64,000 nucleotides of DNA from Rheinheimera sp. D18 (GTDB lineage Bacteria; Pseudomonadota; Gammaproteobacteria; Enterobacterales; Alteromonadaceae). The stretch spans positions 372,001-436,000 of the forward strand of contig NZ_CP037745.1 in assembly GCF_004345025.1 (NCBI RefSeq), read 5' to 3'. Numbering within the stretch: position 1 is the first letter of the stretch; each line of letters begins with the position of its first letter. The notes below the pieces were generated by a model that saw nothing but the letters and a program-made list of their open reading frames with translations, was not told where the DNA came from and made no database searches. The position numbers and the translations under genes are program-made. Shown piece by piece: positions 19,408 through 28,836 of this stretch.

Positions 19408-20010
19408 TTACATCCAACGCTCGCTATCACGGTTTTTCGGTAACAATAGTGGTAAAATAAGGCCAAAAATAAGGCCAGCTAACAAGATAAGTGAGCCAAG
19501 TACCATCGGTTTTTCCCAAATAGAACCTTGGGTATTTTCCAATTGCACTTTTAGCTGTTCATAAGCACGGTTAGCCTGCTCAAGTTGCTCTTGCGCAGTT
19601 TGACGCTCGGCAACTGCTTTATTTAATTGGCTATTTAACTCATCACGCTGTTGTTCCAATGCCAATGTTGCTTCATTATGATTGGCATATTTGGCTTTTA
19701 ACTGTTCAAGCTGTGATGCCAAACCTGGTGTGTAGGTAACATGCTCTTTCGGCAGCCAGCCGGTTTTATCATCCACCTGAATTTGTACATAACCGGTATC
19801 GGCATCTTGCGCCAAGTAAGTCACACTTTGCCCGGCATTAACGGTACCAACAATACGGAATTGATTGCTTGGGCCTGAATGCAAATAAACAAACAGCGAA
19901 TCGCTAATGTAGGCCGGTTTGCTTTGTGCTTGAGCGTCATTGATAAAGGAAAAAGTTAAACAGCATGCTGAAAACAATACGAGCATGGAGCTTTTAATTA
20001 ATTTGAACAT
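19408..20010 (-). CDS. ygiM: TIGR04211-family SH3 domain protein (YgiM-like)
   Basis: 200 aa. A signal peptide (about 1-28, ending AQA) is followed by a bacterial SH3 domain (about 30-95; LHSGPSNQFRIVGTVNAGQSV, GWLPKEHV), a coiled coil (about 100-160) and a C-terminal membrane helix (PMVLGSLILLAGLIFGLIL). It is probably an inner-membrane protein with its SH3 domain in the periplasm; function is not established. In E. coli ygiM also lies in the cca/ygiF/glnE neighbourhood. Confidence 0.88.
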   Translation of the reverse strand: MFKLIKSSMLVLFSACCLTFSFINDAQAQSKPAYISDSLFVYLHSGPSNQFRIVGTVNAGQSVTYLAQDADTGYVQIQVDDKTGWLPKEHVTYTPGLASQLEQLKAKYANHNEATLALEQQRDELNSQLNKAVAERQTAQEQLEQANRAYEQLKVQLENTQGSIWEKPMVLGSLILLAGLIFGLILPLLLPKNRDSERWM

Positions 20011-20143
20011 AGTGATCCTAAGCTTATTTTTCTAAAAACCGCCTTGCAGCCAACACCTTGGATGATAGGGAGTTGCATAGCAATTGACAAGGTTTAAAAC
20101 GGTTAACACTGTTGCACACCCACTTTAATAAACAGAGTAGCAG

Positions 20144-21046
20144 ATGAGTAATGAACTTGAACTGAAGTTTTTAATGTCACCATCACACTTAGCGCAGCTA
20201 GTGACGACATTACCACAGTTGGCGCAAATACAAAGCAGTGATACTACAACACTGCTTAATGCCTACTTTGATACCGCAGAGCATTGGTTTCGCGGCCATG
20301 ATATGGGGCTGCGTAGCCGACTAAAGCGCGGCAGTTACGAGCAAACAATTAAACTATCCGGTGCGCAACATGGTGCAATGCAAATGCGCCCAGAATATAA
20401 CGTAGCCTGCAGTACAGTGTTACCGCAATTGTTAAATTTTCCAGCGCATATTTGGCCGCAAAAAACCGATATTAGTGTATTACAAGCTCAGCTTATCGAG
20501 TTATTTCGCACCGATTTTAACCGACAAAGCTGGCTGCTTAAATGTACTGATGGCACCGTTATTGAATTGGCCTATGACCAAGGCCAGGTTATTGCTAACC
20601 AGCAACAACAAGCTATTGCAGAGCTGGAGTTAGAGCTAATAAGTGGTAATGCCGAGCAGCTGTTTATACTCGCTCGCCAGTTGCTACAGCTAATACCGCT
20701 GCGTACCGGCTGGCAAAGTAAAGCCGCGCGCGGTTATAGGTTAGCGGCAACACAAGATGTAGCGCTGCCGTTAGTGGGAGAAAATACATTGCTAGCACAA
20801 ATATCTACTTTGCAGCAGGCAGAAGCTTGTTACATGCAGCAAGGCGGCAGAGTTGCGCTAACTATGTCGGCAAATGCACTATTTGCGTTGGCAAACTTAA
20901 TGCAAAATATTCCGGTATTGCAGTCTTTTAGCGTATCAGCCATTCGGCTTGCACAGGCGTTGCCTAACAACGCTGAACTATTTGCTGGGCAAGAATATAA
21001 TTTACTCTTGCTTACGCTTTCTGAATACTTATTTAAAAATGCCTAA
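20144..21046 (+). CDS. ygiF: CYTH-domain inorganic triphosphatase (YgiF-like), short C terminus
   Basis: Hydrolyses inorganic triphosphate in the related E. coli protein. The N-terminal CYTH tunnel domain carries the EIEIK-type motif as ELELKF (residues 4-9), with further charged strands (LRSRLKRG, ELELEL). At 300 aa it is about 130 residues shorter than E. coli YgiF, whose C-terminal half is a CHAD domain; the about 90 residues after the CYTH core may be a shrunken version. It lies 13 nt upstream of glnE, as in E. coli. Confidence 0.88.
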   Translation: MSNELELKFLMSPSHLAQLVTTLPQLAQIQSSDTTTLLNAYFDTAEHWFRGHDMGLRSRLKRGSYEQTIKLSGAQHGAMQMRPEYNVACSTVLPQLLNFPAHIWPQKTDISVLQAQLIELFRTDFNRQSWLLKCTDGTVIELAYDQGQVIANQQQQAIAELELELISGNAEQLFILARQLLQLIPLRTGWQSKAARGYRLAATQDVALPLVGENTLLAQISTLQQAEACYMQQGGRVALTMSANALFALANLMQNIPVLQSFSVSAIRLAQALPNNAELFAGQEYNLLLLTLSEYLFKNA

Positions 21047-21059
21047 GCGGGAGTTGCCG

Positions 21060-23888
21060 ATGAGCAAAACTGATAATAAATGCACATCAAGTAATGCACT
21101 AGCCAACTATCTTACTCAGCAGCTAAGCAGCTTTGAGCTAACCTTATTGTCAGTTGCGCAGCAACAACAGCTGGCTAGCTTAATCAGCGCTAGTAGTTTT
21201 ATCGGTCGCACTTTGCAGCAACAACCGCATTTATTGCCTGAGTTTTATGATCCGCATACTTTAATAACCGCGCTGCAATATAATACCGACTTACACGATA
21301 ACCTTAATACGCAAGATGAAGCTGGCGTGTTTGCGCTGTTACGCCGTTTTCGCAATGCTCAACTATGCCGTATCTTTGCGGCTGATATTTTGCAGTTGCA
21401 AACCATTACCGATAGCCTGCAACGGGTTTCGCAACTGGCTGATCTGACCATTAACGCGGCGTATAATTGGGTATATCAGCAGCTTATAGAGCAGTGGGGC
21501 ACGCCAGTAGACGACCAAGGCAATGCAATGCCATTACTTATTTTGGGAATGGGTAAGCTAGGCGGTGGCGAACTAAACTTTTCATCTGATATCGATCTTA
21601 TTTTTACCTATCCAGCTAATGGCGATACACAAGGTGGGCGGCGTAGCATTGAACATCAGCAGTTTTTTACCAAACTAGGGCAAAAACTTATTGCTGCGCT
21701 GCATCAGGTAACCGCGGACGGTTTTGTTTATCGAGTAGATATGCGCTTGCGTCCGTTTGGCGACAGCGGCCCGTTGGTACTGAGCTTTGCCGCAATGGAA
21801 GATTACTATCAAGAACAAGGCCGTGAGTGGGAACGTTACGCGATGCTAAAAGCCCGCATACTTAACCCTGATGGGGTGCACAGTACTGAGTTAACCCAGC
21901 TGCTTAAACCCTTTATTTACCGGCGCTATATCGACTTTTCAGCAATTGAATCATTGCGCCGCATGAAGCAGCAAATAGAGCAAGAGAACCGCCGTTTAAA
22001 CCGTAGAGATAATATTAAATTAGGTGAGGGTGGTATTCGTGAAGTTGAATTTATCGTGCAAACTTTACAACTTATTCGCGGCGGGCGTATTCCAGCAATG
22101 CAGCAGCCGTCGTTGCTTAAAGCGTTACAGGTGCTTGCAGCAGAAGATATATTAAGCGCCGAACATGCCGGCCAATTACGCGAAGACTACCTATTTTTAC
22201 GCCAAGTTGAACAAGCGCTGCAGGGTATAGATGATCAGCAAACCCAAACCTTACCTCAGAACGCGCTGTTACAACAGCAATTATTAGTGGCACTAAAGTT
22301 TGAACATTGGTCGCAACTACAGCAGCAAGTAGACGCTGTTATGGCTAGTGTACATCAGCAGTTTAAATTAGTTATTGATACCGGCGACGAAGCCGAACCG
22401 CAAGAACTAACCTTAGGCAAACTGATATGGGATAGCGAACAACCGGCACAAGAGTTAGCTAGCCAGATAGATTGGCTAGGCCCAGAGCAAGCAATAGAGC
22501 TTATTGAACAATTACAACAATTTAAGCACGACTGTCAAAAGCGCAGTGTTGGCCCGCGCGGCCGAGACTTGTTAGCCAAGCTTATGCCGCTATTGCTATA
22601 TATGTTACAACAGCAGCACGCGCAACCTAGTGTGCTGGCGCGGGTATTAGGCGTGTTTCGACAAGTAGTTACCCGTACCGCTTATTTAGAATTACTGTTT
22701 GAAAATAGCCCAGCACTGCAACAATTAGTGCTGTTGTGTAATCAAAGTGGTTGGCTAGCTGAACAGCTAGCGCGTTACCCAATGTTGTTAGACGAGCTAA
22801 TCGATCCCGCACAGTTATATCAAGTGGCCACTGCTGCCGATTTTCGTGATCGGTTGCGCCAGTATTTACTGCGAGTGCCCTCAGATGACTTAGAGTTACT
22901 GATGGAAACGCTGCGTCAGTACAAACAAGCACAACAACTACGGATTGCGGCAGCGGATATCAGTGGCGCTTTACCATTAATGAAAGTAAGTGATCACCTT
23001 ACCTGGTTGGCTGAAGTTATTATGGAACAAGTAGTAGAACTAGCTTGGCAGCAAATGGTGACGCGCTACGGCATGCCGGCTAATGCAAGTATAGAGGACA
23101 AAGGGCTGGCGGTGTTGGCTTACGGCAAACTAGGCGGGCTTGAACTGGGTTATGGTTCAGATCTCGATTTAGTTTTTGTGCATAATTGCGCGAGTGAACA
23201 ACCTACTAACGGCGGCCGAGCTATTGATTCCAAACAGTTTTATTTAAAGTTGGTGCAGCGAGTGGTACATCTATGCACGACTCGTACGAACAGTGGGGTG
23301 TTATACGATATAGATACACGACTTCGGCCATCGGGTAACTCTGGCTTATTAGCTGTGCATATCGACACTTACGGTCAGTATTTACAACAAGAAGCTTGGA
23401 CGTGGGAGCATCAAGCTTTAGTGCGCGCTAGAGCCATTTACGGTAGTAGAGAATTGCAGTATCGCTTTGGCCAAATTCGTCAGCAAATTTTAAGCTTACC
23501 GCGAGATTTATCTAAATTGCGCCAAGACGTGATCGATATGCGTGATAAGTTGCGTCAGCATCATGGCGCTAATTTAGACGACCCCAAACACAGTGTTGGT
23601 GGCATTATTGATTTAGAATTTATCAGCCAGTACTTAGTGCTGGGGTATGGCGCAAGCTATAGTAATCTTTATCAGTATAGCGACAATATCCGCATTTTAG
23701 ACGCCGCTGCTGTGGAGGGGTTATTAAACCTAACACAGGTTGAACAGTTACAGCAGGCTTATCAATTACTGCGCGGTGCTGGGCATCGGCAAACGCTGGC
23801 GCCGGTTACCTTGCCATCATTAGATAGCTTGTTAGACGCAAGGCAGCAGGTAGAGCAAGTATGGCAGCAGTTATTTAATCCCGCATAG
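21060..23888 (+). CDS. glnE: Bifunctional glutamine synthetase adenylyltransferase/adenylyl-removing enzyme GlnE
   Basis: Adenylylates and deadenylylates glutamine synthetase in response to PII and glutamine. 942 aa from the ATG at 21060 (MSKTDNKC), which has GGAG upstream; the open frame reaching into ygiF is not used. Two nucleotidyltransferase domains are evident: GKLGGGELNFSSDIDLIF in the N-terminal half (adenylyl removal) and GKLGGLELGYGSDLDLVF in the C-terminal half (adenylylation). Each is followed by its helical domain. Confidence 0.96.
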   Translation: MSKTDNKCTSSNALANYLTQQLSSFELTLLSVAQQQQLASLISASSFIGRTLQQQPHLLPEFYDPHTLITALQYNTDLHDNLNTQDEAGVFALLRRFRNAQLCRIFAADILQLQTITDSLQRVSQLADLTINAAYNWVYQQLIEQWGTPVDDQGNAMPLLILGMGKLGGGELNFSSDIDLIFTYPANGDTQGGRRSIEHQQFFTKLGQKLIAALHQVTADGFVYRVDMRLRPFGDSGPLVLSFAAMEDYYQEQGREWERYAMLKARILNPDGVHSTELTQLLKPFIYRRYIDFSAIESLRRMKQQIEQENRRLNRRDNIKLGEGGIREVEFIVQTLQLIRGGRIPAMQQPSLLKALQVLAAEDILSAEHAGQLREDYLFLRQVEQALQGIDDQQTQTLPQNALLQQQLLVALKFEHWSQLQQQVDAVMASVHQQFKLVIDTGDEAEPQELTLGKLIWDSEQPAQELASQIDWLGPEQAIELIEQLQQFKHDCQKRSVGPRGRDLLAKLMPLLLYMLQQQHAQPSVLARVLGVFRQVVTRTAYLELLFENSPALQQLVLLCNQSGWLAEQLARYPMLLDELIDPAQLYQVATAADFRDRLRQYLLRVPSDDLELLMETLRQYKQAQQLRIAAADISGALPLMKVSDHLTWLAEVIMEQVVELAWQQMVTRYGMPANASIEDKGLAVLAYGKLGGLELGYGSDLDLVFVHNCASEQPTNGGRAIDSKQFYLKLVQRVVHLCTTRTNSGVLYDIDTRLRPSGNSGLLAVHIDTYGQYLQQEAWTWEHQALVRARAIYGSRELQYRFGQIRQQILSLPRDLSKLRQDVIDMRDKLRQHHGANLDDPKHSVGGIIDLEFISQYLVLGYGASYSNLYQYSDNIRILDAAAVEGLLNLTQVEQLQQAYQLLRGAGHRQTLAPVTLPSLDSLLDARQQVEQVWQQLFNPA

Positions 23889-24462
23889 GTGGTGTGTTGG
23901 CTGGCATACAATATTGTTGTAAGTGTGCATTAATTTTGTCGGTAATTACTGCTGCACGTTCACGCGGGCAATAAAATGCTAGCACTGGAGACTGAAAGTC
24001 GGGTGCTATAGCAACAGCAATTTCGTGGATAGTTTCTATTAACGTGGTTTCAGTTTGAAAATATTGTTTTACCACGTAGTCTCTTGGCAAGGTCCAAAAC
24101 AGTGCAATGCCTTCTGCCTGAGCAAATTCAGTAAGCTTATTTTTTACCGTTTCACCATCGCGAAAACGACGATCAACTACGGTACCTCGCCAATTCACAT
24201 CGCCAGGCACCACGACTCTACTGCGTTGTTGCAATAGCTGCGTCAGTTTGTCGCTGGTATCGGGCAGGGCTATTTTAAACTTGGACAGCTCTTTTACACC
24301 AACGCTAATAGAGCTGCGAACTTTACTATAAAAATCACTAAAACCTTCAGCAGCAACGTTGGCTGAATTTTTACGGATTAAAAAGTCGGGCTTAGTGAAA
24401 ATACCATAAGCCAGTGCAGCCAGTATAACGAATAAGGTTAGGTTGCGGATCCAGAACCACAT
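23875..24462 (-). CDS. Single-pass membrane protein with TcpQ-like C-terminal domain, function unknown
   Basis: 195 aa. A membrane anchor at about 4-24 (NLTLFVILAALAYGIF) precedes a region that, by eye, resembles the TcpQ/secretin-associated fold: WRGTVVDRRFRDGETV, then EGIALFWTLPRDYVVKQYF and a helix (about 95-160). Such domains occur in pilus and secretion proteins that contact the secretin. It overlaps the end of convergent glnE by 14 nt and sits 2 nt after the acyltransferase gene, so it is co-transcribed with it. I cannot name a function. Confidence 0.6.
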   Translation of the reverse strand: MWFWIRNLTLFVILAALAYGIFTKPDFLIRKNSANVAAEGFSDFYSKVRSSISVGVKELSKFKIALPDTSDKLTQLLQQRSRVVVPGDVNWRGTVVDRRFRDGETVKNKLTEFAQAEGIALFWTLPRDYVVKQYFQTETTLIETIHEIAVAIAPDFQSPVLAFYCPRERAAVITDKINAHLQQYCMPANTPPMRD

Positions 24463-24464
24463 AG

Positions 24465-25397
24465 TTACTTTCCTTTATATAAAGATGGCGCACTAACATC
24501 GGGACGAGTTTTAAACCGACGATGTAACCACATGTATTGTTCTGGGTAACGCAACACAGCTTGTTCTACCCATTGGTTTACTCTGGTCACGTCGGCTTTA
24601 TCATCGCCAGTAGGAAACGGACTTAGTGGTTCAAGTATATCTATCTGGTAGCCTTTATTTCCTGCTAAACGACCCGTAATCACCGGAATAACCACACAAT
24701 TAGCCGCGTTAGCAAATAATAGAGTACCCGTGGTAGTAGCGGTATCTTTTACAGCAAAAAAGGGCACAAATTCTGCGCGATTACGACCATAATCTTGATC
24801 TGGCAAGTAAAAGCAGACTTCTTGCTGGTTTAATGCGGTAATTAAGCCTTTAACATCACGCTTGCCAACCATATATTTATTAGCTTTGTTACGGCCATGG
24901 TATTGCAGGTAATCCATTAACGCATTGTTATGGGGCCGATAAAAGCCGACGCTAGGGTGAGTTAAACCAAACACGCGACACGCCGCTTCTAAATGTAAAA
25001 AATGTGCAGCGAGTAATAATACGCCTTTGCCTTGTGCTGTTGCAGCTTGAATATGCTCGTAGCCGTTAACTATGCCTAAATTTTTAAAGCGCCAATTTGG
25101 CCACCACCAACCAATTACCGTATCAAATAACGCACGGCCGGTTTCTTCGAAGTTACGTTTTACTAGTGCCTGTTGCTCTGCTTTAGGCATATCCGGAAAG
25201 CACAATTCAATATTGCGCAGCGCAACTTTACGCCGCGAGGTTAGTGTTTTAAATAGTAAACGGCCAAAACCCGTGCCTAAGGCCATTAATGCTGAATACG
25301 GTAGCCAGCTAACTAACCCAAGTAGTGCGACACCTAACCATAACAACCAATACTTGGGCAGCAAAAAACGCCAACTAAACTGCGGAGCTTTAACCAC
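24465..25397 (-). CDS. lpxL: LpxL-family lipid A lauroyl/myristoyl acyltransferase
   Basis: 310 aa. Adds a secondary acyl chain to Kdo2-lipid IVA at the inner membrane. Visible features: an N-terminal hydrophobic anchor, the HX4E catalytic motif in AAHFLHLE (near residue 130), GFYRPHNN, and the late LPDQDYGRNR block typical of the family. Whether it transfers laurate or another chain cannot be read from sequence alone. It is the first gene of a two-gene unit with the TcpQ-like protein; tolC lies 107 nt further on the same strand. Confidence 0.9.
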   Translation of the reverse strand: MVKAPQFSWRFLLPKYWLLWLGVALLGLVSWLPYSALMALGTGFGRLLFKTLTSRRKVALRNIELCFPDMPKAEQQALVKRNFEETGRALFDTVIGWWWPNWRFKNLGIVNGYEHIQAATAQGKGVLLLAAHFLHLEAACRVFGLTHPSVGFYRPHNNALMDYLQYHGRNKANKYMVGKRDVKGLITALNQQEVCFYLPDQDYGRNRAEFVPFFAVKDTATTTGTLLFANAANCVVIPVITGRLAGNKGYQIDILEPLSPFPTGDDKADVTRVNQWVEQAVLRYPEQYMWLHRRFKTRPDVSAPSLYKGK

Positions 25398-25469
25398 GCG
25401 ATATCCTCAGCAAAAAAATATGTACTATTGTAACGAAAAATACCGGCGGGAACAGTGAAAAGAGTTAAC

Positions 25470-25494
25470 AGGTTCACCGCTGGCGCGGTGAACC
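25470..25494 (-). terminator. Hairpin after tolC
   Basis: Perfect 11-bp inverted repeat AGGTTCACCGC / GCGGTGAACCT with a TGGC loop, about 10 nt after the tolC stop. The following minus-strand sequence is only moderately T-rich. Confidence 0.7.
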
Positions 25495-25504
25495 TAAACT
25501 TAGG

Positions 25505-26863
25505 TTAACTGGTAAGTGCCTGATTAATGCTTTGTAAGTCTTGCTCAGACAAGTTACCTGCAGCTTGCTTTAATGCCAGTATGGCAATAACGTAATTGTA
25601 ACGAGCGCCTGATAAATTACGGCGTGCTTCAAACAAGTTACGCGTACTTAGCAATACGTCTACTATGGTACGTGTACCCACTTCAAAACCTGCTTCCGTA
25701 GCATTTAACGCGCTTTCTGCAGAAATAACCGCTTGCTCTAATGCGCGAATAGTCGCGATGTTCGCGTTAATGTCATTAAATGAGCTACGTACTTGGCGTA
25801 CTGCGGTACGGTAACTCATCTCTAAATCTTGGCTAGCGGCAACATAATTAGCACGGGCGACTTCAGTTTGCGCCGTTGTTGCACCACCACTATATATAGG
25901 TACGCGTAAGTTAATACCTACCGATTTACTATCAAGCCTAGGCAAGTTAGAGGTGCTAGTAACACCAGCAATAGTATTTTTAGATTCATTATCATTAGTA
26001 CCTAGTGCGCCGTTAAGGCTTAGTGTTGGGTAATGGCCAGCACTGGCAATATCTATAGCATTGTCGGCAATTTCTAATGCTAGTTTATTCGCTTTAAGGC
26101 TTAAGTTCTTTTCTTCGGCTAGTTTCACCCATTCATCAGCAGAGGCAGGAGAGGGTGCTTGAGTAGAAAATTTGTCGGTATTTAGTGTTGCAAGCTCGGC
26201 GTGGTATTGGCCAGTAATTTCGCGCAATGCTTCACGCGCCGTTTCTAGTGCGTTTTGTGAGGTGATTTCACGCGCGACGGCGCTATCAAACTGGGCTTGA
26301 GCTTCATGCACGTCAGTAATCGCCGTTAAGCCTACAGCAAAGCGCTGCTTAGTTTGTTCTAGCTGGCGCTCAATTGAGCGCTTTTCTGCTTCAGCAAAAC
26401 CTAGGTCATCACCGGCTTTCAGTACGTTAAAATAGGCTTGTGCTACCCGAACTATTAACGCTTGTGAGGTGGCGTCTAAGTTAGTTTGACTTTGTAATGC
26501 GCGTTTCTCAGCGGTATCTAGGTTTTTCCAGTTATTCCAGTCAAACAATGATTGCTGCAGTGCTATTTCTGCTCCCCAGCCTTTAGACTCGCTATCGACA
26601 ATAGCTAGATTATCATTGATAAAGGTAGTGTTATCCGCCCAGCGACGGTTGTAACTGCCAGTTAAATTTACTTGCGGCAGTAAGCTGGCTTTACTAATAT
26701 CAATTGCTTCACGCGATGCATTACGAGTAGCAACCGCTTTTAGTAGTTGAGGATCTTTTTGCACTGCCAACTGATAAATATCTTGTAAATCTGCGGCAAA
26801 AGCTTGCTGGCTGAACAAGCCAAACGAAGAAATTAATAGGGTGCTTAATAAGGTTTTTTTCAT
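25505..26863 (-). CDS. tolC: TolC-family outer-membrane efflux channel
   Basis: Outer-membrane trimeric channel shared by drug efflux and type I secretion. 452 aa from ATG 26863 (MKKTLLSTLL), which gives a normal signal peptide ending FSQQAFA; the longer open frame adds 31 residues of poor character. Two homologous repeats with long coiled-coil segments are evident (VAQAYFNVLKAGDDLGFAEAE; TEVARANYVAASQDLEMSYRT). It is divergent from nudF, the same tolC-nudF linkage as in E. coli. Confidence 0.95.
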   Translation of the reverse strand: MKKTLLSTLLISSFGLFSQQAFAADLQDIYQLAVQKDPQLLKAVATRNASREAIDISKASLLPQVNLTGSYNRRWADNTTFINDNLAIVDSESKGWGAEIALQQSLFDWNNWKNLDTAEKRALQSQTNLDATSQALIVRVAQAYFNVLKAGDDLGFAEAEKRSIERQLEQTKQRFAVGLTAITDVHEAQAQFDSAVAREITSQNALETAREALREITGQYHAELATLNTDKFSTQAPSPASADEWVKLAEEKNLSLKANKLALEIADNAIDIASAGHYPTLSLNGALGTNDNESKNTIAGVTSTSNLPRLDSKSVGINLRVPIYSGGATTAQTEVARANYVAASQDLEMSYRTAVRQVRSSFNDINANIATIRALEQAVISAESALNATEAGFEVGTRTIVDVLLSTRNLFEARRNLSGARYNYVIAILALKQAAGNLSEQDLQSINQALTS

Positions 26864-26982
26864 TTCTACCAATCCTGGCCATATAAAAGGAAACTGCACA
26901 AATAATACTCTGTTACAGTAAACTACGTAATCTTTAAACCGTAAAGTTATGCGCAATAGTGTAACAGAATGTGAGTGCCGTT

Positions 26983-27630
26983 ATGTCTAAATTCAACTTT
27001 GCCCAGTATCCCTCATTTGGCCAGCAAGATCTGGAAATTATCGACAAAAGCACTGTTTTTCAGGGTTTCTTTCGCTTAGAGCGCTATACCTTGCGACATA
27101 AATTATTTAATGGCGGCTGGAGCACGCCAATGCAGCGTGAGGTGTTTGAGCGAGGCCATGCGGTGGTGGTGCTGCCATATAATCCACAAACTGATGAATT
27201 AGTGTTAATTGAGCAGTTTCGCATTGGCGCCGCAGCCACTAGCGCCAGCCCATGGTTGTTAGAAGCGATTGCCGGTATGGTTGAAGCGGGTGAAAGTGCC
27301 GAGCAGGTGGCGGCACGCGAGGCAGAAGAGGAAGCCGGGCTAACAATTACTGAGCTATGGCCTATGCTTAGCTACCTATCCAGCCCCGGTGGCACTACCG
27401 AGCGTATTCAACTGTATTTAGGCCGTTTAACACAACCGGTACAGCAAGGAATTTTTGGTTTGGCTGAAGAGCATGAAGATATTAAAGTGCATTTGGTGTC
27501 ACTTGCCGATGCCATACAACTATTGGCAGAGCAAAAAATAGATAATGCAGCGACAGTTATTGCCTTACAATGGTTAGCGTTAAATGTAGCTAAAGTAAAA
27601 CGTAGTTGGGGAGCAGGAAGTGTGGTTTAA
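26983..27630 (+). CDS. nudF: ADP-ribose pyrophosphatase NudF (Nudix hydrolase)
   Basis: Hydrolyses ADP-ribose to AMP and ribose-5-phosphate. The Nudix box is GMVEAGESAEQVAAREAEEEAGL, with its catalytic glutamates, in a protein of 215 aa from the ATG at 26983; a GTG 12 nt upstream is a possible alternative. The segment SSPGGTTERIQLYLG after the box is typical of ADPRases. It heads a run nudF-yqiB-cpdA-yqiA-parE with tiny gaps or overlaps. Confidence 0.95.
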   Translation: MSKFNFAQYPSFGQQDLEIIDKSTVFQGFFRLERYTLRHKLFNGGWSTPMQREVFERGHAVVVLPYNPQTDELVLIEQFRIGAAATSASPWLLEAIAGMVEAGESAEQVAAREAEEEAGLTITELWPMLSYLSSPGGTTERIQLYLGRLTQPVQQGIFGLAEEHEDIKVHLVSLADAIQLLAEQKIDNAATVIALQWLALNVAKVKRSWGAGSVV

Positions 27631-28060
27631 GCGCCAGAAGTATGTACCAAAATTACCCGATTTTTTGGCACTGTGCGAACGTAATTATGCTCAGCTAAAC
27701 CGCTATTTGGCAAATGATGCTGAAGATGGCCAGTCAACGCTTATTCAGGTGTCTGAGCAGCATCAATACCGTATTAGCGTTACTGACGTAGCGCGCTTTA
27801 CTACCACATTGCAAATTGAACTAGTCGATAATCAGCAGCAGTTTTTTCGCCCGCATTTTGTCGTGCGCTTGTATCATGATGCCAAGTTAGCTGAAGTGTT
27901 AGCGTGTCAGCAGATTAGTCAGTTTAAAGCCCGTTATGACTATCCTAATGTTGATATGCTATTACCCGATGAAAAACGACAAATAAACTTGTTGCTGCGC
28001 GACTGGCTAAAGCTTTGTGCGCAGCAGGGTTATATTAATCGCGAGTTGGCGTTCGGTTAA
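27620..28060 (+). CDS. yqiB: DUF1249 family protein (YqiB)
   Basis: 146 aa, GTG start with AGGAA just upstream, overlapping nudF by 11 nt. DUF1249 proteins of this length sit between nudF and cpdA in many gammaproteobacteria. The characteristic region is YPNVDMLLPDEKRQINLLLRDWLKLC near the C terminus. No biochemical function is established. Start overlaps on both sides imply translational coupling. Confidence 0.9.
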   Translation: MWFKRQKYVPKLPDFLALCERNYAQLNRYLANDAEDGQSTLIQVSEQHQYRISVTDVARFTTTLQIELVDNQQQFFRPHFVVRLYHDAKLAEVLACQQISQFKARYDYPNVDMLLPDEKRQINLLLRDWLKLCAQQGYINRELAFG

Positions 28061-28836
28061 TGCAGTATGTTTTCGCAACTAAAGCCCAGTATCGACTAGC
28101 GCAAATTACTGATTGCCATTTAATGGCCACGGCGCAGGATTTTTATAAACAGGTGCAGCCGGCGCAACATCTTGCCGCTATTGTAGCACAGCTTATGATT
28201 GAACAGCCCGATGCCGTATTGCTAACCGGTGATGTTACTCAAGACCATAGCCGTGCGTCGTATCAGTTACTAAGCGACATCATGGCGCCGCTGAACTGCC
28301 CAGTATTTTGCCTGCCAGGTAATCATGACGATATTGCCGAGCTAGAGTGGTTATGCCAGCACGCGCCATTTCGGCCTGAACGCAGTGTGCAACTGGCTGG
28401 TTGGCAATTATTGCTGCTTAATACCAAAGGCGACACCCCAGCCGGTGTGTTTGGCGTGACACAGCAGCACTGGTTAGCTAGTCAATGTCAGCGCAGTGCG
28501 GCTAACGCGCTGTGGTTATTTTGTCATCATCACCCAATACCGCTTAACCAATTTATAGATAAACACGGCCAACAACAGCAAGCCGAGCTTTGGCAGTTAA
28601 TCAACGCCGAACCGCGTATTCGCGGTATTGCACATGGTCATGCCCATTATGCGCATCAGCAATACGTGCAAGGGGTAAATGTGGTAGGCTGTCCGGCCAG
28701 TTCGGTGCAGTTTTTACCTACTTCTGATTGGCAAACCGTTGATAACGGGCCGCAGTGGTGTGACTGGACATTTAACGCTGATGCCAGCGTAAACTGGCAA
28801 TTTCGCCGCTTAGCTTTAACTGAAAAGATCGATTAA
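28060..28836 (+). CDS. cpdA: 3',5'-cyclic-AMP phosphodiesterase CpdA
   Basis: 258-aa metallophosphoesterase that degrades cAMP. Family motifs in order: QITDCHLM (metal-binding DxH), LTGDVTQD, LPGNHDD, CHHHPIP and GHAHY. Starts on the stop of yqiB and ends on the start of yqiA (single-base overlaps), so the three genes are tightly coupled. Class III phosphodiesterase assignment is secure from motifs and synteny. Confidence 0.95.
   Translation: MQYVFATKAQYRLAQITDCHLMATAQDFYKQVQPAQHLAAIVAQLMIEQPDAVLLTGDVTQDHSRASYQLLSDIMAPLNCPVFCLPGNHDDIAELEWLCQHAPFRPERSVQLAGWQLLLLNTKGDTPAGVFGVTQQHWLASQCQRSAANALWLFCHHHPIPLNQFIDKHGQQQQAELWQLINAEPRIRGIAHGHAHYAHQQYVQGVNVVGCPASSVQFLPTSDWQTVDNGPQWCDWTFNADASVNWQFRRLALTEKID

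Noticed and set aside
20949-21059. Upstream extension of glnE inside ygiF
   Set aside because: TTG start, no ribosome site, and residues unlike GlnE; ATG at 21060 has GGAG.
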